DNA of 64,000 nucleotides. It comes from Hyaloscypha bicolor E (taxonomy: Eukaryota; Ascomycota; Leotiomycetes; Helotiales; Hyaloscyphaceae). Positions 9,885 through 21,708 of the stretch are shown here, one piece after another (positions within the stretch are counted from its first letter, which is position 1; the number at the start of each line of letters is the position of its first letter). The stretch is from NCBI RefSeq assembly GCF_002865645.1, contig NW_020194638.1:496001-560000 (forward strand). The letters run 5' to 3'. The notes under the pieces are model-generated. The model was not told the DNA's origin and did no database searches. It worked only from the letters and a program-made list of their open reading frames with translations. The position numbers were made by a program, and so were the translations under genes.

Positions 9885-12553
9885 TCAATACTCGTGTTCA
9901 AGCAATGGGGCAAGTTCGATGCTCCGTCCCACAGCTTCCTCGCGTGCCTGATGGTAGTTTCTCAGATTCTGGCTGCCTATCTGTTTGACAATTCCAAAGA
10001 CGCCATGATGGCCCTCCAATACGCACGCTGATAGATCATGTTGCATCAGTGGTTTGCAGCGGCAAGGCTTCCCACTGAACTTAAGCCGATCTAGTGGACT
10101 GGGTCAACGCCAACATCTTTCAAATAGAAATTTGGGAAGGCACAACTTACCTTCAAGGCTATCAAACTTCAGCTTCACTCTCTTCAAATCTTCCCAGGCA
10201 TCTTCCGGCAACTCCTTCTTTTGCTCGACACCCAACTTCGCCAAATTCCAGCTCCCCAGCCGATCCGCATCCCAACGCTGCGCAAGCAAACTACCCCCGG
10301 ATCTCTCAATACAACTATCCTCGCACTTGCTATTAGAGGACCGACATCCGCAACGCTCCCGTTCAACTTCCGTCTTCTCGTCAACCTGAATGGCGACAAT
10401 TGCGAGCTTTTGTGTTACTTCTTTACTTTTCAGGAAAATGACCAGCAATGGCTTCGCCGGTTTGGTGTGAATCTGTGCTCTACCGGTGCCCGTACTGACA
10501 GTTGTGATTGAAGACATGCTGGTGTGGGAAGTGACACTTGATGTCGTCCTCGTGCTTGGGGCTATGCTGGGTGGACGTTGAGTCTTTGTGAGCTTGTTGG
10601 TTGTGGATTGAGAGCTCGTGCGACTTGGTGTCATGCTTTCTCGAGCGTCCCCCATTGATGTCGATGTTTTACTTCGATTGATTGAATCAGCAACCGACGG
10701 AGCTGAAGGGCCTCCCCTTCTGTTAGACATTGCGTTCTCGCGGGAAGAACTCGCCGAGGACGAGTTCCTGGACATGTTGAAGGAAATAGAGCTAACAGGG
10801 CCCAATGGGCTTGTGGGACTGACGAGCCGAGTGGGAGTACGTTCGCTGCGACTATTGAGTGACATGGTCTCCATCCCAGTACCGAGACTTGTACGGCTGT
10901 TGCCAAATCGGCTCGGAGCAATGCTTGAAGCGCCGGAAGAGGGAGTTGACGAACTACGAAACGGGTGCGGCAACCATAGTTGGAGTCTCCCATGCTCTTC
11001 AAGTGGTTTAGGTTGGCCTGGGATAGTGAAGGACACTGTGACCATTCCTTGGTCATACCGCCCATATACTTTGTACCCTGTCAGCAGATGCTGGAGGCTG
11101 AAGATGTGCTTGGGCTCGAGGAAAGTCGGAGTAATGTCTGCAGTCGGTGAAGCTATCATGACCTCCAACGCTTTAGGCCTTGAGCTTGGAATTGCGTACA
11201 GAGGCATGAAATTTACCGTCTTGAGGTCAATTTCCATCTTGAGCTCTTGGCGGCGGTTTGGCTTAGTGCTTTTATCTTCAACGGATTCCACAAGGCGGTA
11301 TCTGGTCGATTCCAGTCGCAAAATCTTCAGTTCCCGATGCAGGGACTCGGACTGACTCGGCATTGGGAATTTCAGGACCTCCTCCAAGGCTCGCTCCTCA
11401 GTGTGTCGCGACATGTAGTCTGCAATATTCTCCGCCGGCCAGATGTCATATGCAACGTCATTGCTAATTCCGCTTAGATCTGGAACAATCAATCGCTGTG
11501 CCTGAGGGGTTGGAGCCTTGAAACGTTGACACTCCATGGAGAGATCCTCCCTCAGTTGATGTACATAACCGGGCCATTGGGAATCGGCTGATGCGCTTCG
11601 GAGCGCCTCGCAGTTTGACAGGCATCTCATTATCCAAATGCATTTGAGAAGTGCGAGGTATTGTTGCGCTGGTGGTGTTCGTGCATCAAGAAAGCTTCCC
11701 CTCGCTGTGAAGCCTTTAGTACTCTCCTCGAAATACTCAACGAATGAATCGGCGCCGGCATGCAGAGGGAAGTTTCCAGCTGTCCGGATCTCGGGATATG
11801 ACCTTTCGGCTGCCAAACGAAACCGGCTTTCAATTTCGTCAGGGACATCTAGATCGACCACAACAGCAGTTTCTTGTTCAGATATGGCTTGCACGACGTC
11901 GGGGATGAGGAGACCACGCAATTGTAGGAGAGTTTGATGGACTGCATCGATACGGTTTGCGAGATCTCGGTGAATCTCAGAAAGAAGGTTCAGCTCCAAA
12001 GGCCTTAAGAGAACTAAAATTTTAGTGTTGTGAAACTCCAGCCTCTTCCGCAGAAGCTCAACTTTCGGCTGAATCACCTTATTCCATTCAATATTGTAAG
12101 CAAAGTTGCGATTTTTCCGAAACTCGGGATTCTCCTCGAGCAGTTTCCGGCAGTCCGTAAGTGTTTTGTGGTAGTCCCCAATTATCTCGCGCAGGGATGT
12201 AAGGTCCCAATCTTTCTGTGAAGGCAGTCCAGGGGACCGCACAAGTTGAAGAGATTGTTGAGTCCATGTCGCTTTGGCGTTCTCGACAACCCGTGAAATA
12301 TCTTGGAGGTTTTCAGCAAGACTTCTTACATCGTTCCAGAAATCCTCATATTGTTTGCCTGAGAGAAGGACGCACAATTAGCATTCTCCAGCGCCTTTGA
12401 CAGAACAACGATCGACTTTTATGCATCGGCCAAAAACAGGCTCCGGCATGACAGAAAATGTTACCTACTTGCGTTCAACTCTTCACTCCACCCCAAATTG
12501 TATACGTCCCACGCAAATCTGACAGCATGAATGATGTCGATGGCGGAAAACAT
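9885..12553 (-). CDS. Fungal N-terminal-domain (STAND-associated type) protein with Ser-rich region
   Basis: Three exons, 12553-12469, 12358-10151 and 10090-9885, give 832 aa. The introns are 12359-12468 (GTAGGT donor) and 10091-10150 (60 nt, GTAAGT donor). Both ends were extended beyond the main open frame: exon 1 supplies MFSAIDIIHAVRFAWDVYN and exon 3 supplies DRLKFSGKPCRCK to the stop. The N-terminal 150 residues are helical and resemble the domain at the head of many fungal STAND/ankyrin proteins, but no NTPase or repeat domain follows. Residues of about 500-670 are Ser/Thr/Pro-rich and probably disordered. The tail carries a Cys cluster (CGC...C...C). The function is unknown. A regulatory or scaffold role is a guess. 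Confidence 0.85.
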
Positions 12554-13289
12554 GGTTCGTAAGATTATGGCGGTACACCAGCTAGTGGCGCGCCAACCAC
12601 AAATTCTAGGCTTTGCTCATTTGGAAATACGTTCGTTTGGTGGTCTCTTTGGTGCGCTTTATTGTTGCTATCACTCAAGTGTCTTCAGTGCAAGTAAGAA
12701 AGGACATGAAAGGATGAGGAGACCAAAGAGTCATGTGCGTCGTCAATATTTCCAACGCACGCGACGCCTCATCGGGCCCGTATTTTCCCCTTGGCGCTCC
12801 CGGCTTCGTGATGAGATGAGGGGGGGCAGAATTCAGATAACGTTGTGGAATGTGATGGAAGACTCATATGCAAGCCTGCATGCAAAAGAATGGGTTCCGT
12901 GGTTTTAAACTGCCTTGCGCCCGGCTTCAGAGGAGTCCCTCGGTCGTTTCCTTTGTTGCACGATTTTTGCTGGGGCTCGGATATTGGTGGCTTGCATTAG
13001 AGGACCGAAAGTCCAATGTTATCTAAAGATGGGTTACACAACGTTTCAAAGGATTTCCTTGGCGCCCTGCCACAACCAAGTGAAAACGACGGCCTTGCAG
13101 GAGAGCCTGGTAAGCCACAATCCTTCAGAGCCTTGTGGGCCGACACGAGGGAATCTTGGCATGGGTTTCATTTATTGGAACTGCTTGGGTCTCTGACTTC
13201 CTCTCGTAGCCTTTCCGGCTATCTTCGTTCATGTTGGAGCGATTGTTTTCAATCCCAACTTCATTTCTGTGTAAGGCACTTCTAAGACA
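12554..13289. other. Intergenic, divergent upstream regions
   Basis: This lies between the head of the minus-strand 832-aa gene and the plus-strand permease, so it holds both promoters. Open frames here are short and carry no motif. No repeat was seen. Confidence 0.55.
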
Positions 13290-15493
13290 ATGGCTTCAGA
13301 CACCTATCAAGGTACTGATCTGGGGAGTGATCCTCAGAATCGAGACGACCACAGTAGTGTTGATTCCGCAATCGGTGTAATTCTGCCGGAAAACACCAAA
13401 AATGCGATTATCACGAAAGCACCAGAAGAACGATTTAGATTGGGATACTGGGATGTAATTGCGTTGGTTGTCAATCGTGTTATAGGTTTGTGTTTATATT
13501 TTTCGTTGAACTTAACGCTGATGGGACAATCACAGGCACTGGAATCTTCAATTCTCCGTCGACGATTATGCGTGGGACGCAAAGCGTGGGCATCACTCTC
13601 CTTTTCTGGCTCGCCGGCGCCGTGTATACGATTGCTGGTGCTCACTTGAATATTGAGTTCGGCCTCTCGACACCACGCCATTTTTTCCGAGACGTGGAAC
13701 AGGGCATTCCACGTTCTGGGGGAACACTAAACTACGTAAGTCTGCTCAAGATCTTTATACAAGGTCGAAAATGATCTGCTCATGACGTACAGTTACAATA
13801 TGTCTTCACTTGGCCCGCCTACCGCCCCCGAACTGTCCTCCTCGTTACCTGTGTCTTCGGTATCACATACATCATACTCGGGAATATGGCGGGCAATTGT
13901 CTAATTTTTGGGATTCGCGTTCTCCAAGCCGCCAATGTCCCTGTGACAAATAGTGCCGTTAGAGGAATTGCGATTGCGGCTGCAACCCTTGCCTGTCTCA
14001 TTCACTCCTTCTCTCGCCGAGGTGGCATTTGGTTAGGGAACATATTCGCATTGATCAAGGTTCTCATGCTGCTGTTGATTATCATCACAGGGATATGTGC
14101 TTGGGCCGGTGCTTTCCACACACCGACGTATGCGAGTGACAATATGGCATTGAACCGTGCCTTTGCAAATTCGTCGAATGAATCTTACGGATACACTCAA
14201 GCTTTTCTTGCAGTAATCTTTGCTTGGAGTGGGTTCGATCAGCCAAACTATGTAGGCTACTCTGATCCCCCGTTATCACCCTCACGGAAGTAGACTGACC
14301 GGATCCAGGTGCTTGGCGAGATTCGCAGACCACGGAAGACAATGCCTATTGGAACGTCAATCGGTGTTACAATCATCGTTGTCCTTTATCTTCTCGTCAA
14401 CGTTGCATACGTAAGCACAATGATTGTCTACCAGGATGTTTTATTTATATGCTGACTTCTGTGTGAAGATGGTGGTGGTTCCGAAAGAATCTCAGCTGGA
14501 TCCATCCAATAACGTTGCCCTCATGTTTTTCCAATTAACCTATGGAACTTTGTCTGAAGACCATTACCTTCCCCAGCGTATTCTTTCTGCATTCATGGCT
14601 ATCTCAAGTCTTGGAAATATTGTGGTTATGACATTTACAGCAGCAAGAGGTCAGCACTATCTCAGCTAAAGTATATTCCTCTTGATTCGTATCGCTAAAT
14701 TGGGGATTCAGTGAAACAAGAAATTGCGAAAGAGGGAATCCTTCCCAACGCGAAATTCTTCGCCCAGACAAAGAACCTTTCCTTTGGACGCTTTTTATCC
14801 TGGATCGAAAATGGCAATCACGCGTTCGTCACCAGGAATTTCAACTGGCTGCTAAAACAGCCGTGGATGGCTCCTAAAGAGCACTCTCAAGAAACTCCTT
14901 TTGGAGCGCTCTTCCTTCACTGGGTCTTCACCGTCATCATGATCCTTGCAACAATCCACCTGGACCCGACAACTGCCTATGGAACCCTCGTCAACCTCTA
15001 CTCCTACACAATCATTGCGATATTCGGGTGTGCCATCGCCATCGGAATGTTGAAGCTGCGATTCAGCAGCCGCGAAGGTTGGAGAAGGAAGTCCAATTTC
15101 AATCCGTATCTCAGCATCATCAGCGCAATCACATTTGCAGTCGGCAGTGCATACCCAATCATTGCTTCTTGGGTTCCCCCAAGCGGCAGCTATGCAAAAA
15201 ACAAGTTTGTCATCCCTTGGTTCACGACGCCGACTGTTGCGTGGAGTATACTCGGCTTTGGTCTGCTTTGGTATGTTGGCTTCAATTTGTATGCTATGCG
15301 AAGGACTCGGAATGAGGGAGTGGTCTTTCAGGTCGAGAAAGAAGTTATTATTGAGAATGATCCTGAGCCAGATGGACCGCCGGTGCAGACTCATGAGACG
15401 GTATATCAGGCATGGGTTGATAAAGAATATACACCAGATGGTCAACACCCGGGACAGATGGAGGAGCGTCGAAGGTCACGAGAGAGCTTTTAA
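13290..15493 (+). CDS. LAT/APC-superfamily amino acid permease, Mup-like
   Basis: Six exons: 13290-13485, 13536-13735, 13793-14251, 14309-14410, 14469-14649 and 14712-15493, joined in phase to give 639 aa. The five introns are 50-62 nt. The polytopic membrane protein should move amino acids at the plasma membrane. TM1 starts with VVNRVI-GTGIFNSPS, the glycine-rich unwound helix that binds substrate in the APC fold. LGEIRRPRKTMP after TM5 is typical of fungal methionine-type permeases, as are the many hydrophobic helices and the cytosolic tail after about residue 570 (acidic, ending RRRSRESF). Length is slightly above the family norm because of the long N-terminal and C-terminal cytosolic tails. 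Substrate (methionine, cysteine or broader) is inferred, not shown. Confidence 0.92.
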
Positions 15494-16569
15494 TTTTGTC
15501 TCTCATCTACCCCCACTATTTGAACCAGAGCGATCAACGGCCAACACGAATTTCCTCAGTCTGCCTTAATTTAAACCTAATTCAAAGCTAAATTGACCCT
15601 GCCTCCATCTCGCGAAAGTCTATTTATGCGAAGATCCCACCTCTCTGAGAAAACCGATCTTCCTATCTCCAATTGTCATTCTACCAATTGATGACGGTGC
15701 TTTGATGATTACAGAGGCTTGTGTCTCGTTTAAACTCGTGGTGACTGATCTGGTATGTGTTTGTAGAGGTCACGTGACTGCCACTTTTCTGATGGTTCGT
15801 TGCTTCTCGTTTTCTCTTCCTTTTCGAGAGGTACACTGATTTTGGTAGATTAAACCACCTTATGAGATATACAATCATAAATTCTTGACTTCAGATTATT
15901 CAAATCTAATTTTGCTGCCAGTAGACTTCGGCCCTCACCCAAGTCGCCCGCGGCTCTTGCCAGGCCTCAAATCTCAATCTTTCCGGAGACGGATGTCAAC
16001 GTGGTCCATCGGAGATACAATAACTTTTACGCATATTAGAGACATCATGAAGTCTGTCGGATGGGTGTGGGGTGACATTTGCTTCCTTTTCAGCAGTGCC
16101 ACGCGGCTGCTCCCTGTTCTCTATCCGTTGGGCTGCCACAGTGCCCGGGTCTCGCTTAAATTAAAGGAACATTAAAAGTTTCTACTGCCAATCTAAACTA
16201 CGTAGCTAAACCTTTATTAAAATAAAAACAAACTTTATATTCTTATAGTTCAAAAAGCTATTCACTACAAATTTTTGGTTTCTGAATGTCATATAGTTGT
16301 GTGGTGAATTATTAAGGTTTAAAAGGGAGGTCAAAATCGTCAAGCAAACCCGGGCGCTGTGGCAGGAAAATGGATATCCGAAATCGTATATCCTACAATA
16401 TCCGCGTCAATATTCCCAGGAAATATGCTCAACCGGTGATTCCAAACGAGTTCAAACTCCCTCTCTAGTTTCTATAAAGGCCTGTCCTCGAACTCCATTC
16501 CAAAATCTCAATCTTCAATCAATTTCTATCAAAAGAGTCCCCTTTCATTACTCTAACACGTTCTTCGAC
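15494..16569. other. Intergenic, promoter of the DJ-1/PfpI gene at its right end
   Basis: No gene was recognised. The frame of the next gene is open upstream to about 16297, but that portion has no ATG and low coding character, so it is treated as leader. Positions 16160-16310 are AT-rich. Confidence 0.5.
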
Positions 16570-17268
16570 ATGGCGCCTCTCAACTTTGGCTTCCTCATGA
16601 TCCAGTACCAAGTTCTCGATGTAGCCGGTCCTCTCGACATTCTTTCCTGTTCCTCAAAGGAGCTCATGACCTCCCTGGCGGCCGCCGGCTTCCCTGGGGC
16701 CTCCAAGATGGTTGATAAAGCCATCGATATCAAATTCCACCACATTGCCGAAACCATGAATCCGGTCCAAATGACTGGCGGCCTGAGAGTCGTCCCAACA
16801 ACGACCTGTGACACCTGTCCTCCCCTCGACTTCCTACTCGTCGGCGGCCCAGACCCCTCGAAGTACGTGCTCCCTGATCGGTTCGCGGAGTTCATTAGGC
16901 AGCATGTGAAGGCTGGCGGCCACTTGTTTACGACTTGTACTGGTGGATTGGCGATTGCGCCATCTGGAGTTCTCGATGGGAGGACTGCGACGACGAATCA
17001 TGGCGTGTTGGAGGTTGCGAAGAAGGTGGCGCCCAAGGTGAAGTGGGTGGAGAAGCAGTGGGTTGAGGACGGCAAGATTTGGACTTCGGGAGGTGCCTGT
17101 GCTGGGATGGACATGATGGCGCATTGGCTCATTAAAAATTACGGGATGGAGTTAGCGAAGTCGACATTTTATGGCTTAGATTTTGAGCCAAGGGATATCG
17201 AGGGAAATAGGGTGCTTCCTCAGCAGCATGGGGCAGGCATCAATGGGAACAACCCATTCTCGGTTTGA
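16570..17268 (+). CDS. DJ-1/PfpI family protein (GATase1-like)
   Basis: A 232-aa single-exon protein starting at the ATG at 16570, although the frame is open further upstream. The flavodoxin-like alpha/beta fold is indicated by the start (PLNFGFLMIQYQVLDVAGPLD), FLLVGG near 88-93, and the nucleophile elbow TTCTGG with Cys123, followed by LAIAPSGVLDGRTATTNH. A C-terminal GGACAGMDMMAHWL block corresponds to the second conserved Gly-Ala segment. This arrangement matches the fungal branch that includes isocyanide-hydratase-like and ThiJ/PfpI proteins. The acidic residue that activates the Cys is probably the Asp of VAGPLD. The protein is likely cytosolic; the activity could be hydratase, glyoxalase-like or stress-related. 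It is an isolated gene. Confidence 0.9.
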   Translation: MAPLNFGFLMIQYQVLDVAGPLDILSCSSKELMTSLAAAGFPGASKMVDKAIDIKFHHIAETMNPVQMTGGLRVVPTTTCDTCPPLDFLLVGGPDPSKYVLPDRFAEFIRQHVKAGGHLFTTCTGGLAIAPSGVLDGRTATTNHGVLEVAKKVAPKVKWVEKQWVEDGKIWTSGGACAGMDMMAHWLIKNYGMELAKSTFYGLDFEPRDIEGNRVLPQQHGAGINGNNPFSV

Positions 17269-17464
17269 AAATCCGAGCTATTCTAGCAAGTTCATGTCGA
17301 TCGTTCCCATACTTTGCACTCAGGACACAATAAATTTTTTTTGCAAGAATGAAGAGCAATCAATGGACAATTTTGTGAAGACTTGACTTATGATTAGAAG
17401 CAGAGGCGGGCCCTGGCCAAAGTATTAAAGAAGTAAGGATTTACATCCAACTATCCATAACCAA

Positions 17465-18179
17465 TCAAACCTGCCAATTAGCTCCGAAGTTGAAGCATTG
17501 ACGAGTTCCATCACCGGAAAGCGCAACGAAGCGATTTCCAGTGTCTCTCCGGTCCAGTCCGTCATGCACACCAAGAAAGTCTGCCAGATTGAAGTCCTGG
17601 AAGAAGGGCGGATCATCACTGTTTCCCGGGAGACTAAAAGCAAGCATCGGGCCTCTCCATTTCGTTGGTCGTTCGCCGTTGTCCATCTTTTCGATGCTTT
17701 AATTCCTCGGATCCATCGTTTATACAATTATCTCGGACGTATGCGATAATGGTGTGATCTAGATCATACCTTTGTTCGGAAGGGAATTCAGGATGCAATC
17801 TTTTCGAGATCTCCACGCGATTGAAATAGACTTCTCCGTCGGAGTCAGCAGGACCAAGGTGTGGTTGATGGACAGGCTCCTCCCATGACTCTGGACCTGC
17901 GTCTTCGTACTTAAACTCAACCTAGCGGAATGCCGGGCTGTCGGTATCGATAGGGAACACCAGCGCCAGCTTGTAAAGTTGAGAAGGACGCGGTGTGGAC
18001 GACATGGACCCTCCGTATTGCTTGCAGACTAGTTTGTGGTACTTCCAATCCGATTTCTGACATCCAGTAGAGCAGTAAAAAACGAGATTGCAGGCACCGC
18101 AGACTTTGAAGGCTGTTTGTTCGGAGCCGGAGGAAGTTGAAGGTGTTCGGTTGCACCAGGTGCAAGGTTGAGGAGCCAT
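17465..18179 (-). pseudogene. MYND-finger protein relic 1
   Basis: The start at 18179 opens a classic MYND zinc finger within the first 55 residues (CTWCNR, CGACNLVFYCSTGCQ, WKYHKLVCK), a protein-interaction domain. After 85 residues an in-frame TAG (17922-17924) sits exactly where the third paralogue of this window has Trp, then the same frame continues with VEFKYEDAG and RYDLDHTIIAYV. Near 17685-17700 the homologous reading moves to another frame (NGERPTKWRGPMLAF, FFQDFNLADFL) and ends at 17465. The remaining C-terminal half found in the paralogues is absent. Lesions: one nonsense, one frameshift, 3' truncation. It points away from the STAND-like gene at 18794, which lies on the same strand. 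Confidence 0.75.
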
Positions 18180-18793
18180 TGTCCATGCGTGCTTAACCCA
18201 AGTTCGATGAGAATGTAGAGGTGATCTTTGAGGTTCTCGTTCTTGCAGGCTATTTTGACTTCGTTAGCCCTGTCTACTCAAAAAAAAAAAGGGGGGGGGG
18301 GCGTTGGGTGGGACACCGGCTATCCCACTTTAGCAAGATGGGGAGGAAGCGAAGCTAGAAAGTCAGCCCGTCGGAGGTAAGATCAGCTATGTGCAGTATT
18401 CGCGAAGAATACGTACGCAAGAGTGTGCTACTTCCTTGGGAGCCAGTCCCTTTGAGGAGGTGTTGTTTGAGTTGGAAAGACGAGGTTGTGTCGAGGAAGA
18501 AGTTGGGATCCTTCCTGGTATTCGAGCATGACACCACTAAATTCGATTCACCCAAACGATAGGGAAATTCGGAACACCTTTCAGGATAGAAAGAATCAAA
18601 CAGGCGCCGGAGCCAGATGTTGGAAGGCAGATATGGGAGAGTGAAGCGGAGTCGCTCGAGAGTCAAGACACAGGACAATGCTAGTCGACCGTTCAGTGCA
18701 ACATTTACCTTATGGCAACTTCGGCTTGCAGAAATGCTTTTCATTACTTATGCTCACTCATCCATATGTTTATTATAAAATATCGACACCTCC
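18180..18793. other. Gene-poor gap with A10-G11 tract
   Basis: An open frame of 129 codons at 18355-18744 (minus) lacks any recognisable domain and splice context, so it is not called. The gap lies between the MYND relic and the STAND-like gene. Confidence 0.4.
18281..18301. repeat. Homopurine simple tract A10-G11
   Basis: Ten A followed by eleven G, upstream of the MYND relic. It is a homopurine-homopyrimidine mirror-type tract prone to slippage; length may be uncertain in the assembly. Confidence 0.85.
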
Positions 18794-20845
18794 CTACTTG
18801 TCCTCAATGGCAGACGTATGTCCAAAAGTCCCCGCCGGCTTTTGATCCAGTCCTTGAACAACCAAGACCCTCGCATCCACAACACTCAAATCCTCATCCC
18901 ACTCACCCCTCACCGTATCCAAAACCGCCAGTATTTTAACCTTCACATTCTCATTGCTCACAAGCTTCACAAGCTCATCCATGAAATAGCTCACCTTCAT
19001 CTCTACAAGATCCATCCTGTCAATAATCAAATACGTGAACTTGCCCTCGTTACCTTCCTCTTTCAACTCTTCGAGAATCTCACGGAGGAGAGAAAACCAA
19101 GAGTCCAATGCGTTTTTCTGCCTTTCTTTCAGTTCCCATGATTCGAGTCTCCGATGCTCGAGTTTTTGCGGGTCGAGGAGTGTCCAAAACGGTTTAGTGA
19201 CAATGGATTGCAGCTGTGCCATCTTCCTCCTCAGAACTTTAGGCTGGGATTCCAGGAGTTTGTAAGAGAGTTTGATGAGCAGATCCTTTGCCAAATAGAT
19301 ATCGAGATCGTTGTCATCTGTCCTCGCGCCGGGATGGCAGCAATAATATGCACCTCTTTCATCATTCTCGCGGAGAATGTCAACGGCAAAGAGTGTGGCA
19401 GGTGAGAGCCAGGAGTGCGTATAGCCCCTGCCGGCGCGTGCGTTGGTGTTTGTTTCACCAGCGAGGAGGAGGACCGAAGATTCCGAGGAAGCAAACCAAG
19501 ATTTGTATGTTGGAAGTGACTCGAGCAGGGTGCGGGTCATGTGTTGGTAGTGGTTCTTTTTGTGGGAGTCGAAGGCTTTGGTCAGCATGTGGGCGCAGAT
19601 ATCTGGATTTGAAGGCGCGGTTGGGTAGGTGACGATTTCTAGAATGCCTTTAAATGTCTCCAGGCGCTGCTTGTCCTCATCTTCTTTTTCCTGTTCTTCT
19701 TGTTGTCGATATTTCTCGTTCTCAAGTCGGGCTTCTTCTAGCATGCTCTCCAGACGTTGAATCGTCGAGTGCGATTCTTCTAAAGTAATCTTTGACTCTT
19801 CAACCGTGAGTTGAATTTGTTGGTTTCGTTTGTGCAGGTTGACCATTGCCTCAGACATCACCTCGGCAAGTTTGCTGTGAATTACGGAGGCAGTCTTCTC
19901 GATGCCCATTGCGGGAGGGTTTCCAAGCGCCTTCCAAAACCGGGCTGCAGGGGACGAATCAGTATTCATCCATTCACGAAAGTCGGGAGTGGTCTTACTT
20001 CTGAATCTTGTGAAATACACCGACGCGTCACGCGCAAACGTTATAACCTCTTTATAAACTTCCGCCACAACTTGCTTCATCGAAGGAGTCGGGTATATCA
20101 GAGTCCAATCGTCCAACCGTGGGAATGATTTCCGCATTTCCTGCAGCAAATCTGCCATGCCGTTGTCATTTCCACTCTTATTGACGACCACCTAGCATAT
20201 TCAGTAGCGATCCATCAAGGAGCTGTCTGGGAGACATACAATAAACAAAACCGAGAGCGTCTCATACGCCACTTCCCCATATATCTGCCCCGCACCTTTC
20301 ATAATATTGACAATCCCCGAGTATACACCCAAGAACTCCGAAAATGAGTTGATAAATTCCTGCGCAATCCGCCCGACTTTTTTCCTTCCTTCTTGTCGCT
20401 CTCGGTTGTATGTCGAGTTGACCCGCGCCGCGGCATTCAAAATATTGCCTGCTTCGTTCTTCAGATTCGAGTAGTCGTATTTTGCAATCTCCTTCTCTAG
20501 ATCTTCTTTCGTCTTTGGAGGGTCGGCATTCCCTCGACTCTTCTTCAGAAAGCCTTGCAGCCTTTGTTTGAATTGGTCTCGCCCTCGTACGACGTCTTTC
20601 GCGGGTTTTAGCAGCTGCCTACACTCCATGTCAGTGGATAGTTTAATACAGGCCAAATGCGGGGTAGCAGATCGCAATCTTCAGCAGCTTCGCAAAACCT
20701 CCAAACTGTCCCTTTCGGGCTTTGCGAGTGGTTTGCTATTGTACGAAAGACACGGGACGTACTCATTCGCGCCAGCTTTCCGTGGGTCCTCAAACCAAAC
20801 GGGCTCCCCCCCCTCAGTGGCCTCCATGGGAACTTTGGAAGCCAT
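18794..20845 (-). CDS. STAND-like protein with coiled coil and P-loop-less NTPase-like region
   Basis: Three exons, 20845-20699, 20623-20240 and 20191-18794, give 642 aa. Intron 2 (20192-20239) is clear; intron 1 (20624-20698) has a weak GTTTTG donor, so its edges are approximate. Exon 1 supplies MASKVPMEATEGGEPVWFED, and exon 2 holds KTKEDLEKEIAKYDYSNLKN, a helical N-terminal region of the type preceding fungal NACHT/STAND modules (DUF7708-like). Residues 296-357 are a charged coiled coil. An NTPase-like core follows: LLLAGETN near 418-425 where Walker A should be, with no GK[ST], and TYLIID at 563-568 as Walker B, then KILAVLDTVRGEW as a sensor-like strand. The protein stops there, without repeats. 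It is head-to-head with the AAA ATPase at 21709. Confidence 0.82.
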
Positions 20846-21708
20846 TCATACAATCGACATATCAACCATACATTGAAAGCATTAGAAGATTGTTCGATGC
20901 GGACTTCGCGTCGGTGCTAATGTGAAAGGAACCCGCCATCGTCGTAGTCAGAGTGGACGGAGGATCGGACGTTCAGGAATCTGAAAGTCCGAGCAGCTTT
21001 GGGGCTTGGCCTGCGCGACTGCGGCGCATATTGCACTCAATCGAGTCCGGTTTTCAGGAAGCCAATAGGTTTGCCAGGCTTCGGTGACAGGGTTTGCGCT
21101 GGCATCAGGGGCAAGGGAGAGGATGGGGAAAGGCTCCTGACCCCAGGCGGGGCTTTGGGGATTGAACCACACGACCCCTCCATCCCCTCTACCACCAGTC
21201 TTTCCAGCTGCCAGCAGTATGCGGAACGGACCGATGCATTTTGTTGGTTCACAATGTTCCACACGCCGCCAAAACACATTGTTTGCTGTCAGTGTGGATG
21301 TGATCTGTCACCTGTCTGCTGCCTGCTGTTTGCTGTTCACGATGCAATTCTGGTCAACGTCGACGTGGGGTGAGAATCTCACTGCATCATGCAGATCGAT
21401 TCATCAATTGCATGGTTTTGCCAGCTTCCTCCAGTAATCGATTAGGATGGAGAGGTTCCGGCCCCCAAAGTGGTGAAGGGTGGAGGACTCAGCCCCGAAA
21501 CCGTGACATGCGGGCCATGCACCGCGATCCCTCTCCTGACAGGGCCTGTTCCGCCGATAGGGGTCCCACCAAGGGGAGCTCTCCTCTTAAAGTAGGAGTC
21601 GCTCGTCGGCGCGAAGGATGTCCTATTGTCATTGCTGAAGCGCCTACTCGCCTTTCTAGACAGAGTCCCCATCTTCTCTCCCAAATTGTCGAGGCCAAGA
21701 CACTGAGG
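20846..21708. promoter_or_regulatory. Divergent intergenic region of AAA/STAND-like pair 1
   Basis: 863 bp between two start codons facing away from each other. Short open frames occur on both strands (for example 20948-21277 minus), without recognisable domains. A shared promoter is the simplest reading. Confidence 0.45.

Noticed and set aside
16297..16569. Upstream extension of the DJ-1/PfpI frame
   Set aside because: It begins with a non-ATG codon and lacks family similarity; the ATG at 16570 fits the usual family start.
18355..18744. 129-codon open frame on the minus strand
   Set aside because: No recognisable domain, no intron context and no clear start; likely chance in a gap between two minus-strand genes.
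21150..21190. tRNA-like T-arm text (ggttcaatcccc on the minus strand)
   Set aside because: No matching acceptor or anticodon stem could be formed around it.
20948..21277. 109-codon open frame in the promoter of pair 1
   Set aside because: Pro/Ala-rich chance-like text with no domain; lies wholly inside the divergent promoter.
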